Assembly (NCBI GenBank): GCA_001664505.1
Contig: CP011806.1
Location: 782,021 to 846,020 of the forward strand
Length of the DNA: 64,000 bases
Reading direction: 5' to 3'
Origin: Acidobacteria bacterium Mor1
Lineage (GTDB): Bacteria; Acidobacteriota; Polarisedimenticolia; Polarisedimenticolales; Polarisedimenticolaceae
In this document: in pieces, positions 35,162 to 45,668 of the stretch
Layout of the letters: each line of letters starts with the position of its first letter
Position numbering within the stretch: the first letter of the stretch is position 1
Notes under the pieces: generated by a model
Seen by the model: the letters and a program-made list of their open reading frames with translations, nothing else
What the model was told of the DNA's origin: nothing
Database searches by the model: none
Made by a program: the position numbers and the translations under genes

Positions 35162-35167
35162 TAAACT
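35162..35167 (+). promoter_or_regulatory. -10 element adjoining lptFG start
   Basis: TAAACT ends 7 bases before ATG 35175, so a transcript from it would be leaderless. No clear -35. Confidence 0.4.
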
Positions 35168-35174
35168 AGCCCCG

Positions 35175-37700
35175 ATGTTCTCGAGCTTCCGCTGGAATCG
35201 CTACGTCTGGTCCGAGTTGGCCGGTCCGACTGCCCTCGGCATGTTGCTCTGGAACTTCCTGCTGCTGATGAACGCGTTCTTCCTGGTGGCCGAGACGGCC
35301 CTGTCGAAGAACCTCGGGTGGGGCCTGACCACCAAGATGTTCGTCCTGCAGATCCCCAGCATCCTGGTCATGACCATTCCGATGGCCGCGCTGTTCGCCA
35401 CGATGATCGCGGTCGGGCGGATGTCGGCAGACCACGAGTGGGTCGCCCTCCAGAGCGCCGGCCATGGTCCCGGCAAGCTGATGCGTCCGGTACTGGTCTA
35501 TGGATTGCTGGGATCGCTGTTGTCGCTCTTCGTCTACTTCGTCGTGGTTCCCCATGCCAACTATGCCGCCCGAACGATCCGCGGCCAGATGATCTTCGCC
35601 TCGAACCTGGCCTCGGACCTGCGCCCGGGCGTGTTTTACGACCAGGTGCGCAACGTGGTGATGTTCGTCGACAACATCGGCAGCGGGGAGAGCAAGAAGC
35701 TCGAAGGGGTGATGGTTCATCTGCGCCGCCAGGGCAGTTCCGGCGCCGAATTGATCCTGGCCCGCCATGGGGACCTGGTTCCCCTACCCGACGGCTCCGG
35801 CAAACTGGAGCTGCACCTCCATGACGGGGTGCTCTACGCCTACGACGAACGGGACACCGACGGTTATCAGATCGTCGACTTCGACCGGCAGGTCCGCCAA
35901 CTCGACGCCGCCACCATGCTGACCCAGTTGCTGGAACCGGATCAGAACCGGGTGGTCACCGACATGACCGCCGGAGAATTGCTCGAGGAGCGCCGCACAG
36001 CCTACGCCCAGAATGCCGACAACCACCTGATGCGGGAAGCCCGTATCCGCACCGTCGAGATCGAATTCCACCGGCGCATCGCTCTGCCGATGGCCTCGCT
36101 CCTGTTCTGCATCCTGGCGGTGCCCCTGGGCATCATCCGGGCGCGTTCGGGCAAGGGCGCCGGCTTCGCCCTCAGCATCGTGGTGATCCTGGTCTACTAC
36201 GTGGTCTTCACCGTGATGATCAAGCAGGCGACCACCGGGCGGATTCCCCCGTGGCTGGGCCCCTGGGCGGCAAGCTTCGTGATCATCCCCTGGGCGGCCT
36301 ACGCTCACTGGCGGTTGCACCAGGCGGTCGGCGGCCGCAGCTGGACCGACCGGGTTCGCGCCATTTTCGCCCGGCGTTCGCCTTCGACACAGCCGGTGCC
36401 GACGGCCCATCCCGCACCCTCGGGTCCCCTTCCCCAGCCGGATGCGGAACTCGAAGTCGCCAGCGACCCGCTGGCCGCCATCGCCGGGACTCCCAGGCGG
36501 TTCTTCCGCCGCATGGACAGCTACGTCAGCCTGCAGTACCTGCGCATGACCGGGTTCTCCCTGGTCGTCGCCTACCTGATCACCGCCATCGTCGAGACCA
36601 AGCGACTGGTCGACGGGGTGATGAAGAACGACCTGGGCTGGGACATCCTGCTCAGCTACCTGGCCTACGCGCTGCCCAGCATGCTGAACCTGGTGCTGCC
36701 CATCGCCTGCCTCATCGGCGGGATGGTGGCGATCACCGTGCTGACCCGGACCGGAGAGCTGACCGCGATCAAATCCAGCGGCGTCTCCATGCGCCGGGTG
36801 ACCCTGCCGGTTCTGTTCCTCACCCTGCTGGTTTGCGGCGGGATGTTCCTGGTGCGGGACAAGGCGGAGCTACCGATCAAGCTGCCCTGGTCCGAGGACC
36901 CGGTGACGGTCGGCTGGGCCATCGTGCCGACCACCAGCCGCAAGGCCGCCGAACTGAAGGACATGATCCTCGACCGCACGCCGATCTCCCGGATGACCGC
37001 AGGAGGACGCTGGGCCTTCGGCACCGGAGGCTCGCGGCTGTACCACTACCGGCTGTTCGACCCGGGCAAGCGGATCTTCCAGGGTCTGAGCGTGTTCGAG
37101 CTGGACCGCTCGGGCAGCCGGCCCCGGATCGTCGAACACCATCAGAGCGATACCGCCCAGTACGTCCCTGACCTGGCAGCCGCGGTGGGAGGCGAGACTT
37201 CCAACTGGAAGCTCCAGGGAGGCTGGTACCGCACCTTCCCCGAGCAGGGCATCGGGGTCAACGAGGCCGGCCCGGACCGAACCCTCGAACTGGATGCCCC
37301 GGCCAACTTCGAACGAAGCGAGAGCCGCAGCATGGGCGGGAGCGGTGACCTCGACGAGCACCTGACCCTGGCCCAGCTCCAGGAGCAGATCGGAGCCCTC
37401 GAGACCAACGGCTACGACACCACCCGGCTCCGGGTCGCGTACTTCGGCAAGTTCGCCCAGCCGCTGACCCCGCTTGTGATGGTTTTGCTGGGACTCCCCT
37501 TCGCCTTCCGGGTCGGCCGGCGGGGTTCACTCTACGGACTGGGGGTCGCCATCCTGCTGGTCATCGTCTACTGGGCGACCTTCGCCATCTTCAACGCCCT
37601 GGGGCTCGAGACCCTGCTGCCTCCCCTGCTGGCCGCCCTGGCGCCCAACGTTCTGTTCGGCCTGATCGGGATCTACCTGCTGCTCTACGTTCCGAGTTAG
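35175..37700 (+). CDS. LptF-LptG fusion, LPS-export permease
   Basis: 841 aa from ATG 35175; the open frame continues upstream without homology or a ribosome site. Two LptF/LptG units in one chain. Unit 1 (res ~1-395) has YVWSELAGPTALGMLLWNFLLLMNAF, a periplasmic jellyroll and LLFCILAVPLGI. A Pro-rich linker (~400-440) leads to unit 2 (~455-841), which starts MDSYVSLQYLRMTGFSLVVAYL and ends with three TM helices (PLVMVLLGLPFAFRVGRR). About 12 TM segments in total. It would form the whole membrane channel with two LptB. Normally lptF and lptG are separate genes. It stands alone, with no lpt neighbour. Confidence 0.9.
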   Translation: MFSSFRWNRYVWSELAGPTALGMLLWNFLLLMNAFFLVAETALSKNLGWGLTTKMFVLQIPSILVMTIPMAALFATMIAVGRMSADHEWVALQSAGHGPGKLMRPVLVYGLLGSLLSLFVYFVVVPHANYAARTIRGQMIFASNLASDLRPGVFYDQVRNVVMFVDNIGSGESKKLEGVMVHLRRQGSSGAELILARHGDLVPLPDGSGKLELHLHDGVLYAYDERDTDGYQIVDFDRQVRQLDAATMLTQLLEPDQNRVVTDMTAGELLEERRTAYAQNADNHLMREARIRTVEIEFHRRIALPMASLLFCILAVPLGIIRARSGKGAGFALSIVVILVYYVVFTVMIKQATTGRIPPWLGPWAASFVIIPWAAYAHWRLHQAVGGRSWTDRVRAIFARRSPSTQPVPTAHPAPSGPLPQPDAELEVASDPLAAIAGTPRRFFRRMDSYVSLQYLRMTGFSLVVAYLITAIVETKRLVDGVMKNDLGWDILLSYLAYALPSMLNLVLPIACLIGGMVAITVLTRTGELTAIKSSGVSMRRVTLPVLFLTLLVCGGMFLVRDKAELPIKLPWSEDPVTVGWAIVPTTSRKAAELKDMILDRTPISRMTAGGRWAFGTGGSRLYHYRLFDPGKRIFQGLSVFELDRSGSRPRIVEHHQSDTAQYVPDLAAAVGGETSNWKLQGGWYRTFPEQGIGVNEAGPDRTLELDAPANFERSESRSMGGSGDLDEHLTLAQLQEQIGALETNGYDTTRLRVAYFGKFAQPLTPLVMVLLGLPFAFRVGRRGSLYGLGVAILLVIVYWATFAIFNALGLETLLPPLLAALAPNVLFGLIGIYLLLYVPS

Positions 37701-37724
37701 CGTCAGGGCGCCCCGCGAGGCGGC

Positions 37725-40718
37725 CTAGCGCGCCCCGTCCAGGTACTCTCGCAGGCCCTGCTGGCGGGGATCGATGCGCAGGGATTCTTCCCAGGTCGCC
37801 CGGGCGTCGGCCTCGCGACCGAGCCGCCGGTAGGCCTCGCCCAGCGGATTGAGCAGCTGGGGCCCGCCGACACCCGCCTGCCGGGCTGCGACGAGATGCT
37901 CGACCCCGGCTTCGAAGTTCCCCTGTTCGAGCTCCAGCATGCCCGCCTGGAACAACGCCCGGGGCCGCGCTCGGGGATCCTCGATCGCACGCCGCAGCTC
38001 CGCCCTGGCCGATGCCCAGTCTCCCCGGTTCCAGTGGATCAACGCCAGGTTCATCCGGGCGTCGCCGTAGTCCGGATCGACCTCGAGGGCCCGGGCCAGC
38101 AACTGCTCGGCGTCCCGGTAGTTCTTCTGGGAGATGCGGACTCCCGCCAGGTTGTTCAGGGGTGAGGCGTAGCCGGGATCGGCCTGGACCGCGCGAATCC
38201 AGAGTTCTGCAGCACGCTCGGTCTCGCCGCGGGCGTAGTGCAGGCTGGCCAGGTTGTTCAGGACCACCGAGTTGTTCGGTACCTTGCCCAGGGCGCGGGA
38301 ATAGAGATCGATCGCACGGTCCAACTCTCCCCGGTCCTGGTAGACCAGAGCCAGGTTGTTGTAGGCGCCGACGTAGTAGGGGTCCGCTTCGATCGCCTCG
38401 AGGAACCAGCGCTCGGCGGAGGCGTCGTCGCCGCGTTCCCGGGCGATGGCCCCCAGGTGGTTGCGGGGCTTGGCGCTATCGGGGTCGAGCCGGGCCGCCT
38501 CCTCGAACTCCCGCCGAGCCTCATCGGGCCGGCCCCGGCCGTCGAGCACCGTGCCCAGGGTGGTGCGAACCGCGGCCGCCTCGGGCTCGACCTCCAACAC
38601 CTTGCGCAGGTAACCCTCGGCCCGCTCCAGCTCACCACGCTCGATGGCCAGCTCCGCCAACACGTGCCCTGCCGACCTGCGGGAGGTGGTGTACCCGAAC
38701 GCCTGCTCGAGGAAGGGCTCCGCTTCATCCCCCTTGCCCTGATAGCGCAGAGCGAGCGCCAGATTGACCAGCAGCGAGGGGTTGTCGGGAGAACCCTGCA
38801 GGTCTTCGCGGAACAGCGCCTCGGCCTCGACGTAGCGTCCCTCTCCCATCAACGCCACCCCTTCGTTGTTCCGTGAACCGCCGCCCTCGGCGCCGGCATC
38901 GGTTCCGATGTAGCCGAGGCCCTGAAGCTTGGCCATCAGGTCGCCGGCGGCTGGATCGTCGATCTGACCGGCCATCAACTCGCGAGGCGGGTCCACCTGG
39001 CGGAAACGAACGGGGTGTTGCTCGAAGAACTCCGGCTCGATGGCCTCACCCAGTACCCGGCCCGGCCAGGAACGGGGTACGGGCTGGCCGAACAGCGCCA
39101 GCAGGGTCGGCGCGATGTCGTAGATGCTGGCCTCGCCCAACCGATGCCCCGGCCGCACATGGGCCCCGGAGAGGATCAAGGTGCCGAAGCGCCGGTGCCA
39201 GTCGGCCGCAGGACCGTGGCCGATCCGCGGGTCGGTGAGCCGGGGGCGTGTCGCGTCGGAGGCGAACCCGTGATCGGAGATCACGATCACCGTCCAGTCC
39301 TCCCCTCGCCCCTCGAGCAACTTGCCGACGTAGGCATCGGCAGTCTCGTAGTAGCGGTCGACCATGGCGTTGAACGATGCGAAGCGTTGGGCGTCGACAC
39401 CCGGCCGGCGAGGCGGCCGGTAAGGCATGAACAGATGGCCGATGGTGTCGGTTCCCTCGAAGTAGACCAGTTCGAGCTCCGGCTCGAACTCCTCGTGGAA
39501 GGCCTGCGCGGTCCGCAGGTAGGTCTCCCCCGAGGCGATCAGGGTTCGCAGGTCGTCGAGCATCTCCTGCTCTTCGGCGGGGAACTGCTCCCGGCGGGTG
39601 CGCGGACCGTCGAGGTAGTGCAGCACCTGCTCCCAGTCGACCTGCTCGGGGTCGACCTGCATCTTCAGCACGTCGTCGTAGAGCTCGGGGGGCCAGGTCT
39701 TGCCCAGGGCGTCTTCGGGGTCCGCCTCGTAGCCGAACAGCTGATAGGCGATACGGTCCGAAACCATGTAGCCGTTGACCGGTTCTGCCGGCCAAGTCGC
39801 CCACCAGGCGTTGACCCCGACGGTGGCGCCGGCGCGGGAGAGCATCTCCCAGACCGCGGCGGCCTTGCGCTGGGCGGCCGTGACCGGCTGGGCGGCTCCG
39901 CCCTGACCGTCGTCGACGAGAAAATCGTGGACGCCGTGGCGGCCGGGTTCGACACCGGTGGCGATCGAGGTCCAGATCACCGGCGAGAGCAGCGGATTGA
40001 TCGAGAGCAGTTTGGCCCGGGTCCCGTTTTCGACCAGCCGGGCCAGGTTCGGTACCCGGCCCGCCTCGATCAACGGGTCGAGGATCTCCCAGTCGGCGCC
40101 GTCGAGACCGATGACCAGCACCCGGGTCGACGGACGCAGCGGCACGTCTGCGTCGTCAGCGACCTGTAGGAAGTCGAGGCCCCGCAGCTCGAACCCGGTG
40201 AGTTCGATACCGAGGGCCTCGAGCCGGGACTCCAGTCCGGTCTCCAGACCGTGGGCCAGCGCCGCGGTGGCCCGGCGCACGCCGCCCTCGCGGTTCAGCT
40301 CGGAGCCGACCTCGTCCAACGCGTCGGCGAGCACCTCGGTCAATGGGCGCCCGCCGGTCTTCTGCTGGACCCGGAGCGGGTGATTGACCTGCAGGCCGGC
40401 CACCCCGCGGAACCCGAAGCGGCTCCCGTCGGGGGCGGGCAGCATCAGCCGTTCGGCGGAACTCAGCGGGAGTTGCAGCGCATGCCGCGGGTAGCGGGTC
40501 AGCGACAACAGTCCCGGCGGCGCCAGGACCAGCGGCCCGTCGACCTCGAAGGCGACCGAGGAGACCAACGGACTGTGCAGGACGCCGACCTCGAGCTCCG
40601 GCTGGAGCGGCCGCAGGCCGGCGAAGAGCCAGACCGCGGCGAGAGCGGCGAGGACCCAGCGGACCCGGCGGCCTGACGGCCGGCCGGGTCGATCGCCGGA
40701 TCGGCCGGAATCAGGCAC
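37725..40718 (-). CDS. Membrane-anchored type I phosphodiesterase/phosphatase with TPR repeats
   Basis: 997 aa from GTG 40718, overlapping the metK stop. One TM anchor (res ~20-38). Res ~45-190 are a beta/alpha domain reminiscent of SPFH/prohibitin. Then comes an alkaline-phosphatase-superfamily phosphodiesterase ([19 protein letters not shown], nucleophile region [22 protein letters not shown], metal site [11 protein letters not shown]). The last ~350 residues hold about nine TPRs ([26 protein letters not shown] type). Nucleotide-pyrophosphatase or phosphonate-hydrolase-like activity is likely; the substrate is unknown. TPRs suggest a protein-bound, possibly periplasmic assembly. Confidence 0.85.
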   Translation of the reverse strand: MPDSGRSGDRPGRPSGRRVRWVLAALAAVWLFAGLRPLQPELEVGVLHSPLVSSVAFEVDGPLVLAPPGLLSLTRYPRHALQLPLSSAERLMLPAPDGSRFGFRGVAGLQVNHPLRVQQKTGGRPLTEVLADALDEVGSELNREGGVRRATAALAHGLETGLESRLEALGIELTGFELRGLDFLQVADDADVPLRPSTRVLVIGLDGADWEILDPLIEAGRVPNLARLVENGTRAKLLSINPLLSPVIWTSIATGVEPGRHGVHDFLVDDGQGGAAQPVTAAQRKAAAVWEMLSRAGATVGVNAWWATWPAEPVNGYMVSDRIAYQLFGYEADPEDALGKTWPPELYDDVLKMQVDPEQVDWEQVLHYLDGPRTRREQFPAEEQEMLDDLRTLIASGETYLRTAQAFHEEFEPELELVYFEGTDTIGHLFMPYRPPRRPGVDAQRFASFNAMVDRYYETADAYVGKLLEGRGEDWTVIVISDHGFASDATRPRLTDPRIGHGPAADWHRRFGTLILSGAHVRPGHRLGEASIYDIAPTLLALFGQPVPRSWPGRVLGEAIEPEFFEQHPVRFRQVDPPRELMAGQIDDPAAGDLMAKLQGLGYIGTDAGAEGGGSRNNEGVALMGEGRYVEAEALFREDLQGSPDNPSLLVNLALALRYQGKGDEAEPFLEQAFGYTTSRRSAGHVLAELAIERGELERAEGYLRKVLEVEPEAAAVRTTLGTVLDGRGRPDEARREFEEAARLDPDSAKPRNHLGAIARERGDDASAERWFLEAIEADPYYVGAYNNLALVYQDRGELDRAIDLYSRALGKVPNNSVVLNNLASLHYARGETERAAELWIRAVQADPGYASPLNNLAGVRISQKNYRDAEQLLARALEVDPDYGDARMNLALIHWNRGDWASARAELRRAIEDPRARPRALFQAGMLELEQGNFEAGVEHLVAARQAGVGGPQLLNPLGEAYRRLGREADARATWEESLRIDPRQQGLREYLDGAR

Positions 40719-41862
40719 CGACGTGCTTTTGCAGCTTCTCCGCGATCTGGGTCGTCTCCCAGGTGAACCCTTCCTCGTCCCGGCCGAAGTGGCCGTAGGC
40801 GGCGGTCGGACGGTACACCGGGCGGCGGAGCTGCAGGTGCTCGATGATCCCCTTGGGGGTCAGCGGGAAGTGTTCCTGGACCAACTCCGACAGCTTCTCC
40901 TCGGCCATCTTGCCGGTGCCGAAGGTGTTGACCATCACCGAGACCGGATCGGCGACGCCGATGGCGTAGGCAAGCTGCACCTCGGCGCGGTCGGCGAGGC
41001 CGGCAGCGACCAGGTTCTTGGCGATGTAGCGGGCCATGTAGGAGGCGGAGCGGTCGACCTTCGAGGGATCCTTACCCGAGAACGCACCGCCGCCGTGATG
41101 CCCCATGCCGCCGTAGGTGTCGACGATGATCTTGCGGCCGGTCAGCCCGGCGTCTCCCTGGGGACCGCCGATGACGAAGCGGCCGGTGGGGTTGACGTAG
41201 ATCTTGGTGTCGGCGGACATGTACTGCTCGGGAATGATCGGCTTGATCACGCTCTCGCGGACCGCCTCTTCGATCTGCTCGTTGGTCGCGTCCTGATGGT
41301 GCTGGGTAGAGATGACCACCGCGGTCACCTTCTCGGGCACGCCGTCGACGTACTGGACCGTGACCTGGGACTTGCCGTCGGGACGGAAGAAGCCGACGCT
41401 GCCGTCCTTGCGCACCGCCGCCAACTTGCGGGTCAGCTGGTGGGCCAGGGTGATCGGCAGGGGCATCAGCTGCTGCGTCTCGCGGCAGGCGTAACCGAAC
41501 ATCATGCCCTGGTCGCCGGCACCGCCGGTGTCGACGCCCATGGCGATATCGCCGGACTGTTCGTTGATCGTCGACAGCACCGCGCAGGTCTCGTAGTCGA
41601 AACCAAGCGCCGGGTCGTCGTAGCCGATCTCCTTGATCGTGTTCTGCACGATCCCGCGGACATCGACGTATTCCTTGGTCGTGATCTCCCCGGCCACCAG
41701 GCTCATACCGGTGGTAACCAGGGTCTCGCAGGCCACGCGGCCGGCCGGGTCGCCCGCGAGAATCGCGTCGAGCACCGCGTCGGAAATCTGATCGGCGACC
41801 TTGTCCGGGTGCCCCTCGGTAACCGACTCCGAGGTGAACAGCATGCGACCTTTGCCCGTCAT
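40711..41862 (-). CDS. metK: S-adenosylmethionine synthetase
   Basis: 383 aa, family length. Signatures: [18 protein letters not shown] (ATP and Mg/K binding), the hexapeptide GAGDQG in [12 protein letters not shown], and the P-loop-like [17 protein letters not shown]. It makes SAM from methionine and ATP. ATG 41862 has AAGGAG at good spacing and a near-consensus promoter. The leader is only ~65 nt, and I find no SAM riboswitch in it. The downstream phosphodiesterase gene overlaps by 8 bp. Confidence 0.97.
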   Translation of the reverse strand: MTGKGRMLFTSESVTEGHPDKVADQISDAVLDAILAGDPAGRVACETLVTTGMSLVAGEITTKEYVDVRGIVQNTIKEIGYDDPALGFDYETCAVLSTINEQSGDIAMGVDTGGAGDQGMMFGYACRETQQLMPLPITLAHQLTRKLAAVRKDGSVGFFRPDGKSQVTVQYVDGVPEKVTAVVISTQHHQDATNEQIEEAVRESVIKPIIPEQYMSADTKIYVNPTGRFVIGGPQGDAGLTGRKIIVDTYGGMGHHGGGAFSGKDPSKVDRSASYMARYIAKNLVAAGLADRAEVQLAYAIGVADPVSVMVNTFGTGKMAEEKLSELVQEHFPLTPKGIIEHLQLRRPVYRPTAAYGHFGRDEEGFTWETTQIAEKLQKHVGA

Positions 41863-41934
41863 GGAAACTCCTTAACCTACCGTGATTTGCGGCCGAGCAC
41901 GCGAGGCGGGAAACGACCGGGATCGAAGCCGGTC

Positions 41935-41963
41935 ATGCTAACACCCGCACCAGAGCAGTTCAA
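41935..41963 (-). promoter_or_regulatory. metK promoter
   Basis: On the - strand: TTGAAC (41963-41958), 17 bp, TAGCAT (41940-41935), preceded by TGt (extended -10). The -35 lies just 11 bp from the dnaE stop. Confidence 0.78.
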
Positions 41964-41974
41964 TCCGGCCCGGA

Positions 41975-44900
41975 TCAGGCGCTGGGCCCCTCCCGGCGCC
42001 GCCGGAACTCCCTTTCCGGAGCCTTTTTCGGCGGCCCCAGCCGGTAGCGAACCCGCCCGGGACCGAGCAGACCGCTCATCGCCTCGGTGAACTCCTTGGA
42101 AGGGGAAACCCCCAGGCTGGTCTCCGCCCGGGCGATCAGCCGGAAGGCTCCCGGCTTCTGTACCTCGAAGAAAAGGGGCACACTGCCCTTGTGGGCCTCG
42201 ATCATCGCCCGCACCCGGTCCACCATCTCCTCGTCGAGGACACCGTCCAGCTTGACCTGGACCGCATCGGCCCGGGCCTCGCGCATCGCGTCCAGCGGCG
42301 TGACCGCGTCGCCGATGACCTTGATGTTCTCCTCCTCGACCTCGCACTTGCCGCTGATCAGCACCGGGCGGTCGACCTCGAGCAGGTTCTGACACTCCTC
42401 GAAGGCCCGGGGGAAGATCAGCACCTCCATCTGCCCCTCGAGATCCTCGAGCTGCACGATGGCCCACCAGTCCCCCTTCTTGGACTTACGCTTCCGCACG
42501 GCGGTGATGATTCCGGCCAGGGCCAGCTCGTTGGTGCCCTCGCTGTTGTTCTTGAGCTCCGCGGTGCTGTGGGAGGCGAAGTCCTGGACCGCCTGGCGAT
42601 GCCCCTCCAACGGATGCCCCGAGATGTAGAAACCCAGGGTCGCCTTCTCGTGGCTCAACCGGGTCTTCTCGTCCCACTCGGGAACGTCGGGCAGCAACTC
42701 CTGGTACTCCTGCTCCTCGTCGGCGCCGTCGCCGCCCCCGCCGAACAGGCTGCTCTGCCCCGCCACCGCATCGGCCCGGCGCTTCTGGCCGAACTCCAGG
42801 GCTGAGTCGATCACCGCCGCGAGCTGGCTGCGATGATCGGCGAAGCTGTCCAGCGCTCCGGCCTGGATCAACGCCTCGAGCACCCTGCGGTTGACGTGCT
42901 TGCTGTCCAGCTCGCTACACAGGCCGTGGAGCGAGCGGAATTCCCCTTTGCGTTCCCGCGCATCGAGAATGCCCTGGATCGTGCCCTCGCCCACTCCCTT
43001 GATCGCAGACAGGCCGAAGCGGATCTGCTTGTCGGCGGCGACGGTGAAGTCGAGCATCGACTCGTTGACGTGGGGTGGGAGCACTTCGATGCCCATGTCC
43101 CGGCATTCGTTGAAGTACTTGACGACGTTGTCGGTGTTCCCCTTTTCGGTGGTCAGCAACGCCGCCATGAAGTGCACCGGATGGTGTGCCTTGAGCCATG
43201 CCGTACGGAAGGCCACCAGCGCATAGGCCGCCGAGTGCGACTTGTTGAAGCCGTAGCCGGCGAAGTACGCCATCAGCTCGAAGACCTTCTTGGCGTCCTC
43301 CCGTTTGATCCCCGCCTCCTCGGCGCGGCCGGTGAACTTCTCCTCTTCCTTTTCCATCACCTCGACCTTCTTCTTGCCCATGGCACGGCGAAGGATGTCG
43401 GCTTCTCCGAGGGAGTAGCCGCCCATTTTCGAGGCGATCTGCATCACCTGTTCCTGGTAGAGAATCACGCCGTAGGTCTCTTCCAGCACCTCCTTGGTCA
43501 GCGGGTGCGGGTACTTGACCTTGATCTTTCCGTGGCGGCGCTTGATGAAATCGTCGATCAGGCCGCCGCCGATGGGGCCCGGACGGTACAGGGCGTTGAG
43601 GGCGATGAGATCCTCGAAGCGGTCCGGTTTGAGCCGCCGCAGGATGTCCCGCATGCCCTGGGATTCGAACTGGAAGATGCCTGAGGTTCGCGCCTTCTGG
43701 AACAGCTCGAAGACCTTGGGGTCGTCCAGCGGAAGGTTGTCCATGTCCGGACGGGTGCCGGTAACCCGTTCGATCGACTTGACGGCGTCGTCGATCAGGG
43801 TGAGGGTCTTGAGGCCGAGGAAGTCCATCTTGAGGAGGCCCATCTCCTCGACCTCGTCCTTGGCCCACTGGGTCGTGATTTCGTCGGAATCCTTGCTGCC
43901 CCGGTAGACCGGCGCGAACTCGACGATCGGCTTCGGCGCGATCACGACGCCGGCGGCGTGGGTCGAGGCGTGACGGGTCACTCCTTCGAGGCGCTTGGCC
44001 ACGTCGATCAGCTGCTTGACGTCCGGCTCGGTGTCGTAGGCCTGCTTGAGCGCCGGAACCTCTTTCATCGCCCCGTCGATGGTGATATCCACGCCCGGTT
44101 GCGCCGGCACCAGCTTGGCGATGCGATCGACCTCGGCGTAGGGAATCTCGAGGCCCCGGCCCACGTCCCGGATGACGGCGCGGGCGGCCATGGTTCCGAA
44201 GGTGATGATCTGGGCCACGTTCGGGCGGCCGTACTTGTCGGTGACGTACTCGATCACCTTCTCCCGCTTGCGCATGCAGAAGTCGATATCGATATCGGGC
44301 ATCGACACGCGTTCGGGATTGAGGAAGCGCTCGAACAGCAGGTCGTACTGCATCGGGTCGATGTCGGTGATGCCCATGGAGTAGGCGACCAACGACCCGG
44401 CCGCCGAGCCGCGCCCCGGCCCGACCGGGATGTCCATCTCCCGGGCAACCCGCATGAAGTCCCAGGTGATCAGAAAGTACCCCGGGAAACCCATCTCCCG
44501 GATGATCTTGATCTCGACCTCGAGCCGCTTGTCGTACTCCTCGAAGGGGTGCTGCAGGCGGCCGGCAGCCTCCTCGCCCCGCAACTGCTGCTTGCGGGCG
44601 GCCAACCCCTCACGGGCGACGTGCTCGAAGTAGCCGTCCAGGTCGAAGCCCTCAGGCACCGGGAACTCCGGCAGCAGGTTATCCTGGGGTTCGATGTAGA
44701 AGTTGCAGCGATCGGCGACCCGTGCGGAGTTGAGCACCGCCTCCGGAACCCACGAGAAGAGATCGCTCATCTCGTCGTGACTCTTCAGGTAGTGCTGCTT
44801 GCTGTACTGCATGCGGCTGGTGTCGTTGACCGTCTTGCCGGTCTGAATGCAGCAGAGCACGTCGTGGGCGAAGTGATCGTCAGGCAGCAGATAGTGGCTG

Positions 44901-45535
44901 TCGTTGCTAGCCACCACCGGGATGCCCATCTCCTTGCCCAGCTTGACCAGCGGCTCGTTGATCTGCAGCTGCTCGGTCAGCCCGTGATCCTGGAGCTCGA
45001 GCCAGTACCCCCCTTCCCCGAAGACCTCCCGGTACCAGCCGGCCGCCTTCTGGGCCTCCTTGAACTGGTCGCCCATCAACAACTGGGGGATCTCCCCGGC
45101 CAGGCAGGCGGAGAGGCAGGTCAGTCCCTCGGAGTGCTCGGCCAGGATCTCCTTGTCGATCCTCGGGCGGTAGTAGAAGCCCTCGAGGTATCCGGCCGAG
45201 GCCAGCTTGATCAGGTTCTTGTAGCCGGCGTAGTTCTCGGCCAGCAGCACCAGATGGTGGTAGGGCTTCTGCCCACGCTGGCGGGGTGCCTTGTCGAAGC
45301 GGGACTCGGGCGCGACGTAGGCCTCGATCCCGATGATCGGCTTGATCCCGGCCTTCTTCGCCTTCTTCGTGAAATCGATCACGCCGAACAGGTTGCCGTG
45401 ATCGGTGATGGCGACGGCGGGTTGCCCGTCATCGGCAGCCCGCTTGGTCATCTCGTCGATCCGTTGCGCGCCGTCGAGCAACGAGTAGGTCGTGTGGTTA
45501 TGCAGATGAACGAAACGTTCGTTGGCTGAGGCCAT
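41975..45535 (-). CDS. dnaE: DNA polymerase III alpha subunit
   Basis: 1186 aa from ATG 45535; the longer open frame upstream is non-homologous. It starts with the PHP domain (FVHLHNHTTYSLLDGAQ, ITDHGNLFG), continues to the polymerase core with catalytic aspartates in PDIDIDF, then the fingers (GFNKSHSAAYALVAFRTAWLKAHHP), an HhH element (IKGVGEGTI) and an OB-fold near VEVLIFPRAFEEC. It synthesises the chromosome as part of the holoenzyme. GGAGAG precedes the start. The HolA delta subunit is encoded at 54106 in another operon. Confidence 0.97.
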   Translation of the reverse strand: MASANERFVHLHNHTTYSLLDGAQRIDEMTKRAADDGQPAVAITDHGNLFGVIDFTKKAKKAGIKPIIGIEAYVAPESRFDKAPRQRGQKPYHHLVLLAENYAGYKNLIKLASAGYLEGFYYRPRIDKEILAEHSEGLTCLSACLAGEIPQLLMGDQFKEAQKAAGWYREVFGEGGYWLELQDHGLTEQLQINEPLVKLGKEMGIPVVASNDSHYLLPDDHFAHDVLCCIQTGKTVNDTSRMQYSKQHYLKSHDEMSDLFSWVPEAVLNSARVADRCNFYIEPQDNLLPEFPVPEGFDLDGYFEHVAREGLAARKQQLRGEEAAGRLQHPFEEYDKRLEVEIKIIREMGFPGYFLITWDFMRVAREMDIPVGPGRGSAAGSLVAYSMGITDIDPMQYDLLFERFLNPERVSMPDIDIDFCMRKREKVIEYVTDKYGRPNVAQIITFGTMAARAVIRDVGRGLEIPYAEVDRIAKLVPAQPGVDITIDGAMKEVPALKQAYDTEPDVKQLIDVAKRLEGVTRHASTHAAGVVIAPKPIVEFAPVYRGSKDSDEITTQWAKDEVEEMGLLKMDFLGLKTLTLIDDAVKSIERVTGTRPDMDNLPLDDPKVFELFQKARTSGIFQFESQGMRDILRRLKPDRFEDLIALNALYRPGPIGGGLIDDFIKRRHGKIKVKYPHPLTKEVLEETYGVILYQEQVMQIASKMGGYSLGEADILRRAMGKKKVEVMEKEEEKFTGRAEEAGIKREDAKKVFELMAYFAGYGFNKSHSAAYALVAFRTAWLKAHHPVHFMAALLTTEKGNTDNVVKYFNECRDMGIEVLPPHVNESMLDFTVAADKQIRFGLSAIKGVGEGTIQGILDARERKGEFRSLHGLCSELDSKHVNRRVLEALIQAGALDSFADHRSQLAAVIDSALEFGQKRRADAVAGQSSLFGGGGDGADEEQEYQELLPDVPEWDEKTRLSHEKATLGFYISGHPLEGHRQAVQDFASHSTAELKNNSEGTNELALAGIITAVRKRKSKKGDWWAIVQLEDLEGQMEVLIFPRAFEECQNLLEVDRPVLISGKCEVEEENIKVIGDAVTPLDAMREARADAVQVKLDGVLDEEMVDRVRAMIEAHKGSVPLFFEVQKPGAFRLIARAETSLGVSPSKEFTEAMSGLLGPGRVRYRLGPPKKAPEREFRRRREGPSA

Positions 45536-45557
45536 CGACGATGCACTCTCCGTATCG

Positions 45558-45563
45558 ATTGTA
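45558..45563 (-). promoter_or_regulatory. Possible dnaE -10
   Basis: TACAAT on the - strand, 22 bp before the dnaE ATG, next to a GACTCGACTTCGACTCG repeat. There is no good -35. A CCCCCC/GGGGGG hairpin at about 45590-45604 could end the upstream TPR transcript. Confidence 0.4.
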
Positions 45564-45668
45564 CGAGTCGAAGTCGAGTCTTTGGGGGAAGCCCCCCAGG
45601 GGGGCGGCGCCCATCGCGCGCAGCGAGGCGCGAGGGGCCTGATGGTACCACGGTGCGCGGGCCGGTCG

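Larger units (their letters stand above)
34038..35174. other. Gene-free 1.1-kb region at the strand switch
   Basis: The only gap over 300 bp. Short open frames occur but none has a ribosome site, codon bias like the neighbours, or a recognisable motif. It contains the dif candidate (34726-34753), an inverted repeat GAAAC-ACC-GTTTC (34155-34167), ATGGAGGT/ACCTCCAT arms (34233-34240/34274-34281), a cluster of hairpins at 34333-34486, and a KOPS-like octamer at 34803-34810. The composition is less GC-skewed than in coding DNA, with an AT-rich core around dif. Confidence 0.7.

Noticed and set aside
34848-35174. N-terminal extension of the lptFG frame by 109 codons
   Set aside because: No homology, no ribosome site, odd composition; ATG 35175 begins the normal LptF N-terminus and lies 7 bases after a -10.
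34038-35174. Replication origin (oriC) near parAB
   Set aside because: No DnaA-box cluster, dnaA, dnaN or AT-rich unwinding element; gene polarity converges here instead of diverging, and a dif-like site is present.
41863-41974. SAM riboswitch upstream of metK
   Set aside because: The leader from the predicted start is only ~65 nt and lacks the conserved cores of SAM-I/II/III as I know them.
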